From a virus, in IMG/VR virus record IMGVR_UViG_3300034418_008524, positions 1 to 25,299 of that record: 25,299 nt of DNA. One strand, given 5' to 3'. The position numbers and the translations under genes are program-made. Of this stretch, positions 1 to 7,641 are shown piece by piece (the first letter of the stretch is position 1; each line of letters starts with the position of its first letter). The notes beneath the pieces were generated by a model. That model searched no databases. It had not been told where the DNA came from and saw only the letters and a program-made list of their open reading frames with translations.

Positions 1-589
1 TAGCAATAGCTTTATTTTTAAGTTTAGCTCCACGTAGTCTAATCTCAATGTCTTCATCTTGACTAGATATATAATGAGTAGCTTTAGGTTTTAAATGCTT
101 ACGATATTGGTCTAGCGAAGTAGCAACCAAGGTGTGGTCAAAAAAGGCATAGTACCTTATTTCATCATCTTGATTAGCCGTATCTAGAATAGTAGTTCCG
201 TCAGATAAGGGCAACTTTAACTTCTGCATATAAGTTTTTGCATCAGCTGGTTGTCCTGTAACCCCTTTTTTATTTGTATAAAAATTTCGAGGTTTGCCGT
301 GTTTAAATTCTAAATACTCTTGTCTAGTAATTTCTTTTTTGTCAGATAGATATTCCCAATCTTTTCCTAATTCTTCTTTGGATTTTCCAAACTCAGGATT
401 TTCAATAATGTCTAGCATCTTTCCTGTGTTCAAATTACCTCCTAGACGTTTAGAAGGAAAAAGGCAATATTCGTCTTTCGCATTACCTACTTTAGATTTA
501 CCTAAAGGTTTATGAGTGTTTTGGTCTGTCCACTCATGAATTTTACTGGCGGTCTCCCTGCCAGGTATTGTTTTTATCTGTACTTTCAT
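1..589 (-). CDS. Partial hypothetical gene downstream of major capsid protein (3' end outside window)
   Basis: A reading frame starts with ATG at 589 and stays open for 196 codons to the left edge, so the C-terminus lies outside the window. The product begins MKVQIKTIPGRETASKIHEW and is hydrophilic, rich in Lys, Asp and Glu, with no membrane segment or signal peptide. It follows the major capsid gene by 88 nt on the same strand. In tailed phages this position is usually held by head-completion, connector or minor head genes, so a virion-assembly role is a reasonable guess from position only. I recognise no family. The start has the same A/T-rich, Shine-Dalgarno-free upstream context as its neighbours. 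Confidence 0.7.
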   Translation of the reverse strand, partial: MKVQIKTIPGRETASKIHEWTDQNTHKPLGKSKVGNAKDEYCLFPSKRLGGNLNTGKMLDIIENPEFGKSKEELGKDWEYLSDKKEITRQEYLEFKHGKPRNFYTNKKGVTGQPADAKTYMQKLKLPLSDGTTILDTANQDDEIRYYAFFDHTLVATSLDQYRKHLKPKATHYISSQDEDIEIRLRGAKLKNKAIA

Positions 590-614
590 AATAAAAGCTC
601 CCCAACTCTCCCGT

Positions 615-666
615 AGCCGTTATAGGGATAAAGTGGGAATTATTGTTTATATAAATGTAAACGGCT
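615..666 (-). other. Intergenic inverted repeat between capsid gene and next gene
   Basis: A perfect 6-bp inverted repeat (AGCCGT at 615-620, ACGGCT at 661-666) encloses about 40 nt. A competing inner hairpin (GTTTA/TAAAC) overlaps its right arm. It lies 11 nt past the capsid stop codon. It could be a processing site or a weak transcription-level control on the very abundant capsid transcript. No U-run follows, so I do not call a terminator. Confidence 0.3.
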
Positions 667-677
667 TATTCTGTGTC

Positions 678-2135
678 TTATTCGTATTCGAAGATAAGTT
701 CACCACTTCTAGTAGCATCTACTAGCTGGATACCTGCAGTACCTTGTACGAATCGTTTGTATGCTCCAACTAACTCAGTAGTAGCGCCTCCTGAAATAGG
801 GCCATTAGGACCTACAGTACCAGTAACATATCCATGTGTATATGTATTAGCAACTTCTAAATAGTTTAAGTTAGAACCGAATCCGCTATTTTTAGGAGCA
901 GAATAATCCATTACGGTCATTCTCCAAGAATCGATTGGACGATTAGTTTCATCCGGATGTGTCTTCTTACAATACTTAAGATCATCGTATAAAGGATTAT
1001 ACATCAAATCTACTTCGATACCTTCAGCACCTTGGTAGTGTGTAAATTGAGCACCAAATGAAAGGTGGCGAGGAGAAGAACCTACTCTCTCAATATAATT
1101 ATGATCTACTGTAAGGAATCCACGAGCTGAATTAGCTAACATTCTATGGAACATAATAGAAGCCATTGTACCAGTCATGAAAGTGACTTTACGCTCAGAG
1201 CGATCTGTACGGCTAAAGAAAATGTCCATCAAATATGATTCTAGTTCAGACTCAGTAATATCCGAGTTGAAGTACTTAATCCAACCATCGCGTAGTTGTT
1301 GGCGAAGTCCTGGACCAGTTTTAATCCAGTAACCACGAGGACCTGGCTTAGTAGAACGCTTACCATATGTAAGCTGCACTTCCTTGCTCATTTCCAATTC
1401 GTCAAACATCATTTGTTCAGCCATAGGAATGAACCGTTCAACCATCCTACCTTCACGATCTTGAAGCTTAACTCCAATACGTCCGTGTTCACGTAACGCT
1501 TTATCAGTGATTTTAAGTTTTTGTGCGAACGCTCCTACTTGAGATTCAAGCATGTAAGAACTTGGGTACTCTTGTCCGCCAAATTCATCGTTCATTTCAG
1601 ACGAAACTGAAGTCCAAGACTTACAGAATTCACGACCTGGTTCCAGTAATTCTACTGGGAAGAACCTAGAAGTATCATCATCTTCGATGTAAACCTCATA
1701 GATAAAGCCATCACCATCAGGGATAGGACCATTAACGATACGGACACTGTAATCATTGTCCTCACCCATTAGTACTTCGGGAGCACCTACCCAATCCTGA
1801 TCTAACTTGATACGGAATGTACCGCCACCAATACCTGGTGCTGCGTTAGCGGATTCAAGATTTTCAACAACCCTTAAAGATTTATAGTCTGCGCCTTGCA
1901 AAAACCATCTGAAGACTTCTACAGGAATAGTTTTTACATTACCAACCCCACGAGTAGAACCTATAAGAGGCTTGTCTTTAAACTTGTTTTGGGCAGAATA
2001 AATCTTTACAAACAGGTCATCAAAAACATGTGGCTTGCCTGTATCTAATGATGCGGCAAGGTAGTCAGAATCGATGAAGTTACCTCCAAATTCTGAATAC
2101 TTTTTAATAACAAATTGACTTTGTAAAGAACTCAT
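678..2135 (-). CDS. Major capsid protein (probable)
   Basis: This 485-residue protein would form the icosahedral shell of the head. The call rests on position, length and character. It follows an acidic scaffold-like gene in a packaging operon running terS-candidate, terL, portal, chaperonin, scaffold, capsid. Its length fits the 450-500 residues usual for capsid proteins of crAss-like and related Bacteroidota phages. The sequence is soluble, mixed alpha/beta, lacks Cys-rich or enzyme motifs, and has Gly-rich turns typical of shell proteins. The A/T-rich gap before its ATG fits Bacteroidota-style initiation. No residue-level signature proves the HK97 fold by eye. Another abundant head protein is the main alternative. 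Confidence 0.72.
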   Translation of the reverse strand: MSSLQSQFVIKKYSEFGGNFIDSDYLAASLDTGKPHVFDDLFVKIYSAQNKFKDKPLIGSTRGVGNVKTIPVEVFRWFLQGADYKSLRVVENLESANAAPGIGGGTFRIKLDQDWVGAPEVLMGEDNDYSVRIVNGPIPDGDGFIYEVYIEDDDTSRFFPVELLEPGREFCKSWTSVSSEMNDEFGGQEYPSSYMLESQVGAFAQKLKITDKALREHGRIGVKLQDREGRMVERFIPMAEQMMFDELEMSKEVQLTYGKRSTKPGPRGYWIKTGPGLRQQLRDGWIKYFNSDITESELESYLMDIFFSRTDRSERKVTFMTGTMASIMFHRMLANSARGFLTVDHNYIERVGSSPRHLSFGAQFTHYQGAEGIEVDLMYNPLYDDLKYCKKTHPDETNRPIDSWRMTVMDYSAPKNSGFGSNLNYLEVANTYTHGYVTGTVGPNGPISGGATTELVGAYKRFVQGTAGIQLVDATRSGELIFEYE

Positions 2136-2165
2136 TTTTTAATAATTATTTAGTTAATTTTTAAT

Positions 2166-3251
2166 TTATTTTGCCAAGTCTACTGATTCCCAATCAAAGT
2201 TTCCAGATCTGTGGTTTTTACTTTTCCTAGTTTGTTTACCAGGAGTATACACATCCTTTAGCTTTTTCTTTAAATCTTTAGTAGCTTGCGTTTTATTAGC
2301 TGTTGTTAACGCGCTAAAATCAAAATCTGAATCTAATATCTTAGCAATAGCTGCAACTTTCTTTGGATCTTGCATAGCTAAATTATACTGATATTCATAT
2401 TTTGTAGTAACAGTACCGTCTTGTAGTCTAATAGGTTCAAATATATTATTGACTAGAGACAAATCTGTTTTTCTAATAGGTATTCCAAAAACATTATTGT
2501 TTGTAGATAGTACCTGGGCTAATTCGGTTGAGGCTTCTTGAACTCTTTGGTTATAAGCTTCGCGATCTTTTGCAGCTTTTTCTTCTAATGCTTGAAGACT
2601 TTCTTGTTTTAAACTTTTTAAAGTTTGTACAGCCTCTCCGGCTTCATCTTCAAGTTTATCATTTAAAAAACTGTTTTCTACATAATCGCTGATTTTATCT
2701 TCAGAGAAAGATGTAGTTTTTCGTAACATTTCTGCTACGGCTTCTCGCTGACCTTCTTCAGTACTTACATCAAATGTATCAGTCTGTGCTGCTACTTGAG
2801 TAAACTCATTGATATTAGTACCTCCTTTTAAATAGAAGTTTAATAATGCTCGTCCTTCATCATTTAGTCTGGAGAACATATCTTCAACTATAATCTCTTG
2901 AATTTGATTACTGTTGTCTTCTAAAGCTTTTTCCCAACCTTTTGATCCTGGAGTAAATTCGTAATCATCTGGAAGCATTAAATACCCAGAATCTTTTAAG
3001 AAGCTAAAATTAGCCTCGTAAAACTCAGGAGTAAACTCGTCTTCCTCATCACCATCCTCATCATCATCCGTAGTATTTACGTCTTCATAAGGATTTTTAA
3101 TTTTATTAGGATCGTCTTCGTCTGTATCATCAGTCTCCTCAACAGGAGTATCATCTGTTTTAGCCTCTTTAGAGGAATCGTGTTGTACAAACTCGCCTGA
3201 AGTCTCATCTAAGATCCACTCCAAGCCTTCGTTAGTTTCATTATTTTCCAT
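2166..3251 (-). CDS. Acidic, coiled-coil head scaffold-like protein
   Basis: The 361-residue product has a very acidic first 75 residues, with runs of Asp and Glu (for example DEDGDEEDEF). A predicted coiled-coil rich in Glu, Lys, Gln and Ala follows near residues 195-245. The C-terminus is basic (KQTRKSKNHRSGNF). An acidic N-terminus, helical middle and basic capsid-binding tail directly upstream of the capsid gene is the standard layout of a scaffolding protein, which directs procapsid assembly and then leaves the head. I see no Ser-His-Asp protease domain fused to it, and no separate prohead protease is visible in this window. The call is from architecture and position, not from a recognised family. 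Confidence 0.6.
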   Translation of the reverse strand: MENNETNEGLEWILDETSGEFVQHDSSKEAKTDDTPVEETDDTDEDDPNKIKNPYEDVNTTDDDEDGDEEDEFTPEFYEANFSFLKDSGYLMLPDDYEFTPGSKGWEKALEDNSNQIQEIIVEDMFSRLNDEGRALLNFYLKGGTNINEFTQVAAQTDTFDVSTEEGQREAVAEMLRKTTSFSEDKISDYVENSFLNDKLEDEAGEAVQTLKSLKQESLQALEEKAAKDREAYNQRVQEASTELAQVLSTNNNVFGIPIRKTDLSLVNNIFEPIRLQDGTVTTKYEYQYNLAMQDPKKVAAIAKILDSDFDFSALTTANKTQATKDLKKKLKDVYTPGKQTRKSKNHRSGNFDWESVDLAK

Positions 3252-3303
3252 GCAAAGTTAATAATTTTTATTTAAAAGTTAAATAAAAAAGTGTTATATA
3301 AAT

Positions 3304-3645
3304 TTATCTCTCTTTAATATGGCTCTTTTTCTCTAGAGTCCACAGTTCATAATTCAAATTTCCTGTTTCGTGGTAAGATTCTATGATTTCTAGTATCAAA
3401 TTATCTAGTTCAGAATCTTTTTCAACTACTATCAAAAAATCTTCTAGTACGTATAGTATTTCTATAGTGTGTGTGTCCGCGGATACTTTTAAAAGTTTAT
3501 TACAAAGAGCTTTAGTCAGTTTTAGGTTTTTGTTAATACGGGATACCCTCTCCCTTTTAGTTTCTTTTTTAATATGTTTCTTAGGTTTGTAAATCTTTAC
3601 TTTACGTACGTTTTCACGCCTGAGGAATTTGTTGATGTCCTGCAT
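3304..3645 (-). CDS. Small basic hypothetical protein overlapping the 3' end of groEL
   Basis: This 113-residue protein has a strongly basic N-terminal third (KVKIYKPKKHIKKETKRER) and an acidic, helical C-terminal half. Its ATG lies inside groEL: the two genes share 32 nt in different frames, which suggests translational coupling. A basic first half could bind DNA, RNA or an acidic partner such as the scaffold encoded next. I recognise no family. The overlap and continuous operon spacing support it as a real gene. Confidence 0.65.
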   Translation of the reverse strand: MQDINKFLRRENVRKVKIYKPKKHIKKETKRERVSRINKNLKLTKALCNKLLKVSADTHTIEILYVLEDFLIVVEKDSELDNLILEIIESYHETGNLNYELWTLEKKSHIKER

Positions 3646-5221
3646 TATTAAAATTGGTTATAATAGTAACTTCTGTAGTAAGTAACAGGCTAGCAATACT
3701 TACAGCATTTTCTAGTGCGATACGGCTTACTTTAACAGGATCGATTACACCCGCGTCAATTAAATTTTCGAATTTCTCTGTTTTAGCATTAAATCCATGG
3801 TTACGTTTATTGCGTTTAACACGGTCTAAGACTGCTGAACTTTCTAATCCGGCATTATCTACTATAATACGTAATGGCATTTCTAAAGCAGTACGCACAA
3901 TCTCTATACCTCTAGCTTCATCAGAATTTAGTACGCTAAGTTTATTCAATCCTGTACTAGCTCTTATATAAGCAACTCCACCACCTGAGACAATACCTTC
4001 ATCTAAAGCTGCTCGCGTAGCATTTAAAGCATCTTCTATACGGTCACGCTTCTCTCTAATCTCTACAGTATTAGCTCCGCCTACACTAATGACGGCTACA
4101 CCACCGCTAAGTTTAGCTAATCTTTCATGAAGTTTATCGGTATCATAACCAAACTCTTCTGAGCCTATTTGAGCCTTAATCTCTTCAATTCTATCTAATA
4201 CTCTAGTATTTCTATCATTAACTACAATAGTACAGTCATCTCTAGTTACTACAATACGGTCAGCTTTTCCTAAATGGGCTAATTGCGTGTCTTTAATATG
4301 CATACCTTTAGACTCCGCAATAACATAACCATCAGTAAGACATGCTATGTCTTCCATTACTTGCTTACGCCTATCCGCATAATTAGGAGCACCAACCACA
4401 CAGGTCTGTATAACACCCCTCAAATGATTCTGTATTAATGTAGCCATAACTACACCGCCTATATCAGAAGCAATTAATAATAAGGGTTTGCCTTCTTGAC
4501 TAATAGATTCTAATAATCTTAGAATATGATTGATTTCCAATATCTTATCTTCACATAAAAGAATATATGGATTTTCAAGAATACATTTCTGAGACTGCTT
4601 ATCTGTTATAAAATGAGGCGATTCGTATCCTCTAGGAAAAGACATACCATCTACTTTATTAATAACTGTCTGCGAAGTCTTATTCTCATCTACGGTAACT
4701 ACTCCGTTAGTCCCTACGGAATTAATTGCGTCAAATACAAGTTGTCCAACTTCTTGTTCATTATTTGCTGAGATAGTTGCTATATCTAAAATCTTAGCCT
4801 CATCGTCAATAACTTCGGTAATAAGTTTAAGATTACTTACTACATGTTTGACTGCTTTATCCATACCGCGTTTTAAATCAATTGGATTAGACCCGTTCGC
4901 AATACTTTTTAAGCCTTCTGTAAACATTGATTGTGCTAAGACTGTAGCAGTAGTTGTACCGTCTCCGGCTAAACTATTTGTTTTAGAGGCTACCTCTTTT
5001 ACCATTTGGGCCCCCATGTCTTCAACACTATCTTCTAAATTAATTTCTCTAGCGACAGTAACACCATCTTTAGTAATGTGGGGCATACTGCCAGGTTTTT
5101 GAATAATTACATTTCTACCTCTAGGGCCTAATGTAACTTTTACAGCATTAGCTAGTGTGTCTACACCTTTCTTTAGCTTACTGCGAGCTTCTTCATTAAA
5201 GAATACTTCTTTGTACGTCAT
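3614..5221 (-). CDS. groEL: Phage-encoded GroEL chaperonin (Hsp60)
   Basis: This 535-residue protein is a full-length group I chaperonin, an ATP-driven barrel that folds proteins, here most likely phage head proteins. Hallmarks sit at E. coli-equivalent positions: LGPRGRNV (31-38), ITKDG with Asp52, GDGTTT (86-91) with Asp87, ISANN (150-154), and RIEDAL, whose Asp397 matches catalytic Asp398. The GIVSGGG loop is near 409-415. In the substrate-binding apical domain Tyr199 and Phe204 are kept, while the usual Tyr203 is His. The C-terminus ends without the Gly-Gly-Met tail of cellular GroEL. The gene sits 2 nt after the portal gene inside the head operon. A GroES-like gene lies about 5.6 kb upstream in the same operon. 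Confidence 0.97.
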   Translation of the reverse strand: MTYKEVFFNEEARSKLKKGVDTLANAVKVTLGPRGRNVIIQKPGSMPHITKDGVTVAREINLEDSVEDMGAQMVKEVASKTNSLAGDGTTTATVLAQSMFTEGLKSIANGSNPIDLKRGMDKAVKHVVSNLKLITEVIDDEAKILDIATISANNEQEVGQLVFDAINSVGTNGVVTVDENKTSQTVINKVDGMSFPRGYESPHFITDKQSQKCILENPYILLCEDKILEINHILRLLESISQEGKPLLLIASDIGGVVMATLIQNHLRGVIQTCVVGAPNYADRRKQVMEDIACLTDGYVIAESKGMHIKDTQLAHLGKADRIVVTRDDCTIVVNDRNTRVLDRIEEIKAQIGSEEFGYDTDKLHERLAKLSGGVAVISVGGANTVEIREKRDRIEDALNATRAALDEGIVSGGGVAYIRASTGLNKLSVLNSDEARGIEIVRTALEMPLRIIVDNAGLESSAVLDRVKRNKRNHGFNAKTEKFENLIDAGVIDPVKVSRIALENAVSIASLLLTTEVTIITNFNNAGHQQIPQA

Positions 5222-5223
5222 AA

Positions 5224-7641
5224 TTATTTCTTAGTTTTGGGAGTGTTTTTAGCTTTTACCCTCTCCTTTTGTAAATCGTTTGCCATTTTTTTATCTGCAA
5301 TCCTCTCATTAGAGGCGATATTTTTATCAGCTATTCTTTCGTTAGCCCTTACTTTTTCTAATTCTAGTTGATCCGGTACATTATTATCATTAACATCTTG
5401 ATCTTCTGCAAATGTAAATGATCTAATCTCTGCAATTCTTTCTTGAGACTCTCTGTCAAGCTTATTCTCCCTAGCAGTAAATTCTTTCTCACGCATATCT
5501 TTACGTTCCTCTGCAGCGGTTTGTTCTTTAATCTGCTGCATTTGAGCTTCTTGAGCCCTGCGTTCTGAATCTTCTACATACTTCTCAAACTTCTCTATCT
5601 CTCTAGTAAGTTCCTCAATAGAGCTTTTTTGCTTAAGCATCTTAATAACATGAGACAATTTACCTTTATCTCTTTGTAAGATTACTTGAGACATCATTTT
5701 AAGATCATTATAAACTTGTGTAGATCTAGGATCATTTGTAACAAATACACCAAACTTCGCATTATCAAACTCTCCAGGCTCTATATTAATATGTCCACGT
5801 TCCATAGAACTGTTTAATGTAGCTCTATTCACACCTTCATCATCTGCTACCCTAATAGCTAAATCTACAAAATCATTTAGTATATTTTCCCAATGGCTGT
5901 TATGCGTAAAGTGTAGTATTTCTGTAATAGTACTAGACTGCATAATAGACTGTTGGTTATTAGCTACAGCCTCGTATGGAGAAGTTTGCCCTTCCCTAGG
6001 TCTAGTAACTCCAGCAACATCACCAATCTGCTCATCTAACCATTGTAGTATATTAATATACTGCATGATTTGATTAGTATTAGATCTACTTAGAGAGTTA
6101 TGCGAGGCACCTCTTTGGGCAGCTCCAGGCTTTTCTGCATTAGCTAATGAGTTATAGAACTCAACATCTAACTCATCTAAATAGTACATAGTTTCCTCAA
6201 GACCTAATTCTGGATCTAGTTTAGAAACATCTACACTAATAATACTACCTCTATCTCTAGATATCAATTTCTTTAGTTTATGCATTACAACTAAGTAAAG
6301 CATTAAGAAAGGACGCATACGCTCCATAGTAGAGATCGGCGTGGTATTCGTGTTATCATATATGATACCTTTATAACTTAAAGGCTGTCTTAATGGATCT
6401 TCTGGGTCTACATACTGAAACGGTACAGAGCCTATATTAGTATAAATTGAATTATCTATCCTAACACCTTCCCATCTTTCTGGTATCCATTCCCACTCAA
6501 TAGAAATATGTCTGGGGTCCTCTTTATTAAACGGGAATAATTCATCCACTAATGTCTGTTCTAGTTCTCCCTTTTCGTTTAAATAAGAAAAGAATCCTAC
6601 TTTACGCTGACTTCTCCATTCCACATGGGCAACTTCTACATCATCCATATACACACCACCATACTGTCCACGATTACCTGCTTGTGTACTTCTTATATAA
6701 CGTTCATAAGAATCGTCTCTGGTACGTTTCCACTCACCATTATATGAACTGTTTCTAATATGTTGATACTTATCTTCTAAAGATTTGATATCCTCTTTAG
6801 AAAGATCTCGGAATGTATCTAGAATGTCGGCTACACTCATATAAGTTATATACCCTGCAAAATCACCGTCTTGGATATACTTAATATCAGGAGATTTGTG
6901 GTAAATTACATTAGGAGAATTAAGCACTTTTATAGTAGGAGTATTATTTACTACACCTACCCAAGCATGCTCTTCCGCAGAAAGCAGTCCGTGTTTAAAT
7001 GAATCTTTCTTTTTATCGTCTATATGCAATCTAAGCAGGTTATCATCTAATAGTTTGTTAGCTTTAATCTCTCTAGGTTCCAGATAGTCCATTTTGAGAT
7101 ACTCTTCAATCTGTTCCGGATTCTTAATCTGAGCAAACTGTTGTTCTACTTCCTGTATCTTTTGCTGCTTCTGTTGGTCATCTAGTTCAGACGCATTAAT
7201 CTTCTCCAGTATCTGTGCTTTCGCAACTTGTCCTTCAACATATTCTCGAAGCAACTCTTTACGCATAGCCCAAACAGCTCTAGCACCTTCTATATTAGTA
7301 AGTACTGCTTTGAATGAGAAAGGCCTTTTAATCATTTCTCCTAATAATACATTAATCTTGTTATGTGCTTTATTATAAGGAGCAATCTTATCCTTCCTAT
7401 GCGACAAGTCATACTTAACACTATCGAAGTATTCCTCAAAATCCACATCATTAATCTGGTTGTTGTATAATTCATACGACCTAATCATCATATTAAGTCT
7501 AGAATCTCTAGCGTATTCCTGTCCCTGACTATGCCAATCCCCTAGATTACCGTCTAGTATAGCATCGATTTCTTCTTTAGCCCATTCATAATCATTGGCT
7601 ATTTTCTTTTTATAAGAAATACGTTGTTTTAAATGTTTCAT
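5224..7641 (-). CDS. Portal protein
   Basis: The 805-residue product should form the ring at the head vertex through which DNA is pumped. Features resembling portals of crAss-like Bacteroidota phages include the N-terminal helical region, the segment around residues 230-260 (VIYHKSPDIKYIQDGDFAGY), the middle IGDVAGVTRPREGQ motif and a helical C-terminal half. The last 120 residues are highly charged coiled coil. They hold two copies of NERIADK and a calcium-loop-like stretch, DQDVNDNNVPDQLE. The gene shares its start base with the terL stop and is followed closely by groEL. It is longer than typical 450-600 residue portals but near the usual crAss-like length. Position beside terL strengthens the call. 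Confidence 0.88.
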   Translation of the reverse strand: MKHLKQRISYKKKIANDYEWAKEEIDAILDGNLGDWHSQGQEYARDSRLNMMIRSYELYNNQINDVDFEEYFDSVKYDLSHRKDKIAPYNKAHNKINVLLGEMIKRPFSFKAVLTNIEGARAVWAMRKELLREYVEGQVAKAQILEKINASELDDQQKQQKIQEVEQQFAQIKNPEQIEEYLKMDYLEPREIKANKLLDDNLLRLHIDDKKKDSFKHGLLSAEEHAWVGVVNNTPTIKVLNSPNVIYHKSPDIKYIQDGDFAGYITYMSVADILDTFRDLSKEDIKSLEDKYQHIRNSSYNGEWKRTRDDSYERYIRSTQAGNRGQYGGVYMDDVEVAHVEWRSQRKVGFFSYLNEKGELEQTLVDELFPFNKEDPRHISIEWEWIPERWEGVRIDNSIYTNIGSVPFQYVDPEDPLRQPLSYKGIIYDNTNTTPISTMERMRPFLMLYLVVMHKLKKLISRDRGSIISVDVSKLDPELGLEETMYYLDELDVEFYNSLANAEKPGAAQRGASHNSLSRSNTNQIMQYINILQWLDEQIGDVAGVTRPREGQTSPYEAVANNQQSIMQSSTITEILHFTHNSHWENILNDFVDLAIRVADDEGVNRATLNSSMERGHINIEPGEFDNAKFGVFVTNDPRSTQVYNDLKMMSQVILQRDKGKLSHVIKMLKQKSSIEELTREIEKFEKYVEDSERRAQEAQMQQIKEQTAAEERKDMREKEFTARENKLDRESQERIAEIRSFTFAEDQDVNDNNVPDQLELEKVRANERIADKNIASNERIADKKMANDLQKERVKAKNTPKTKK

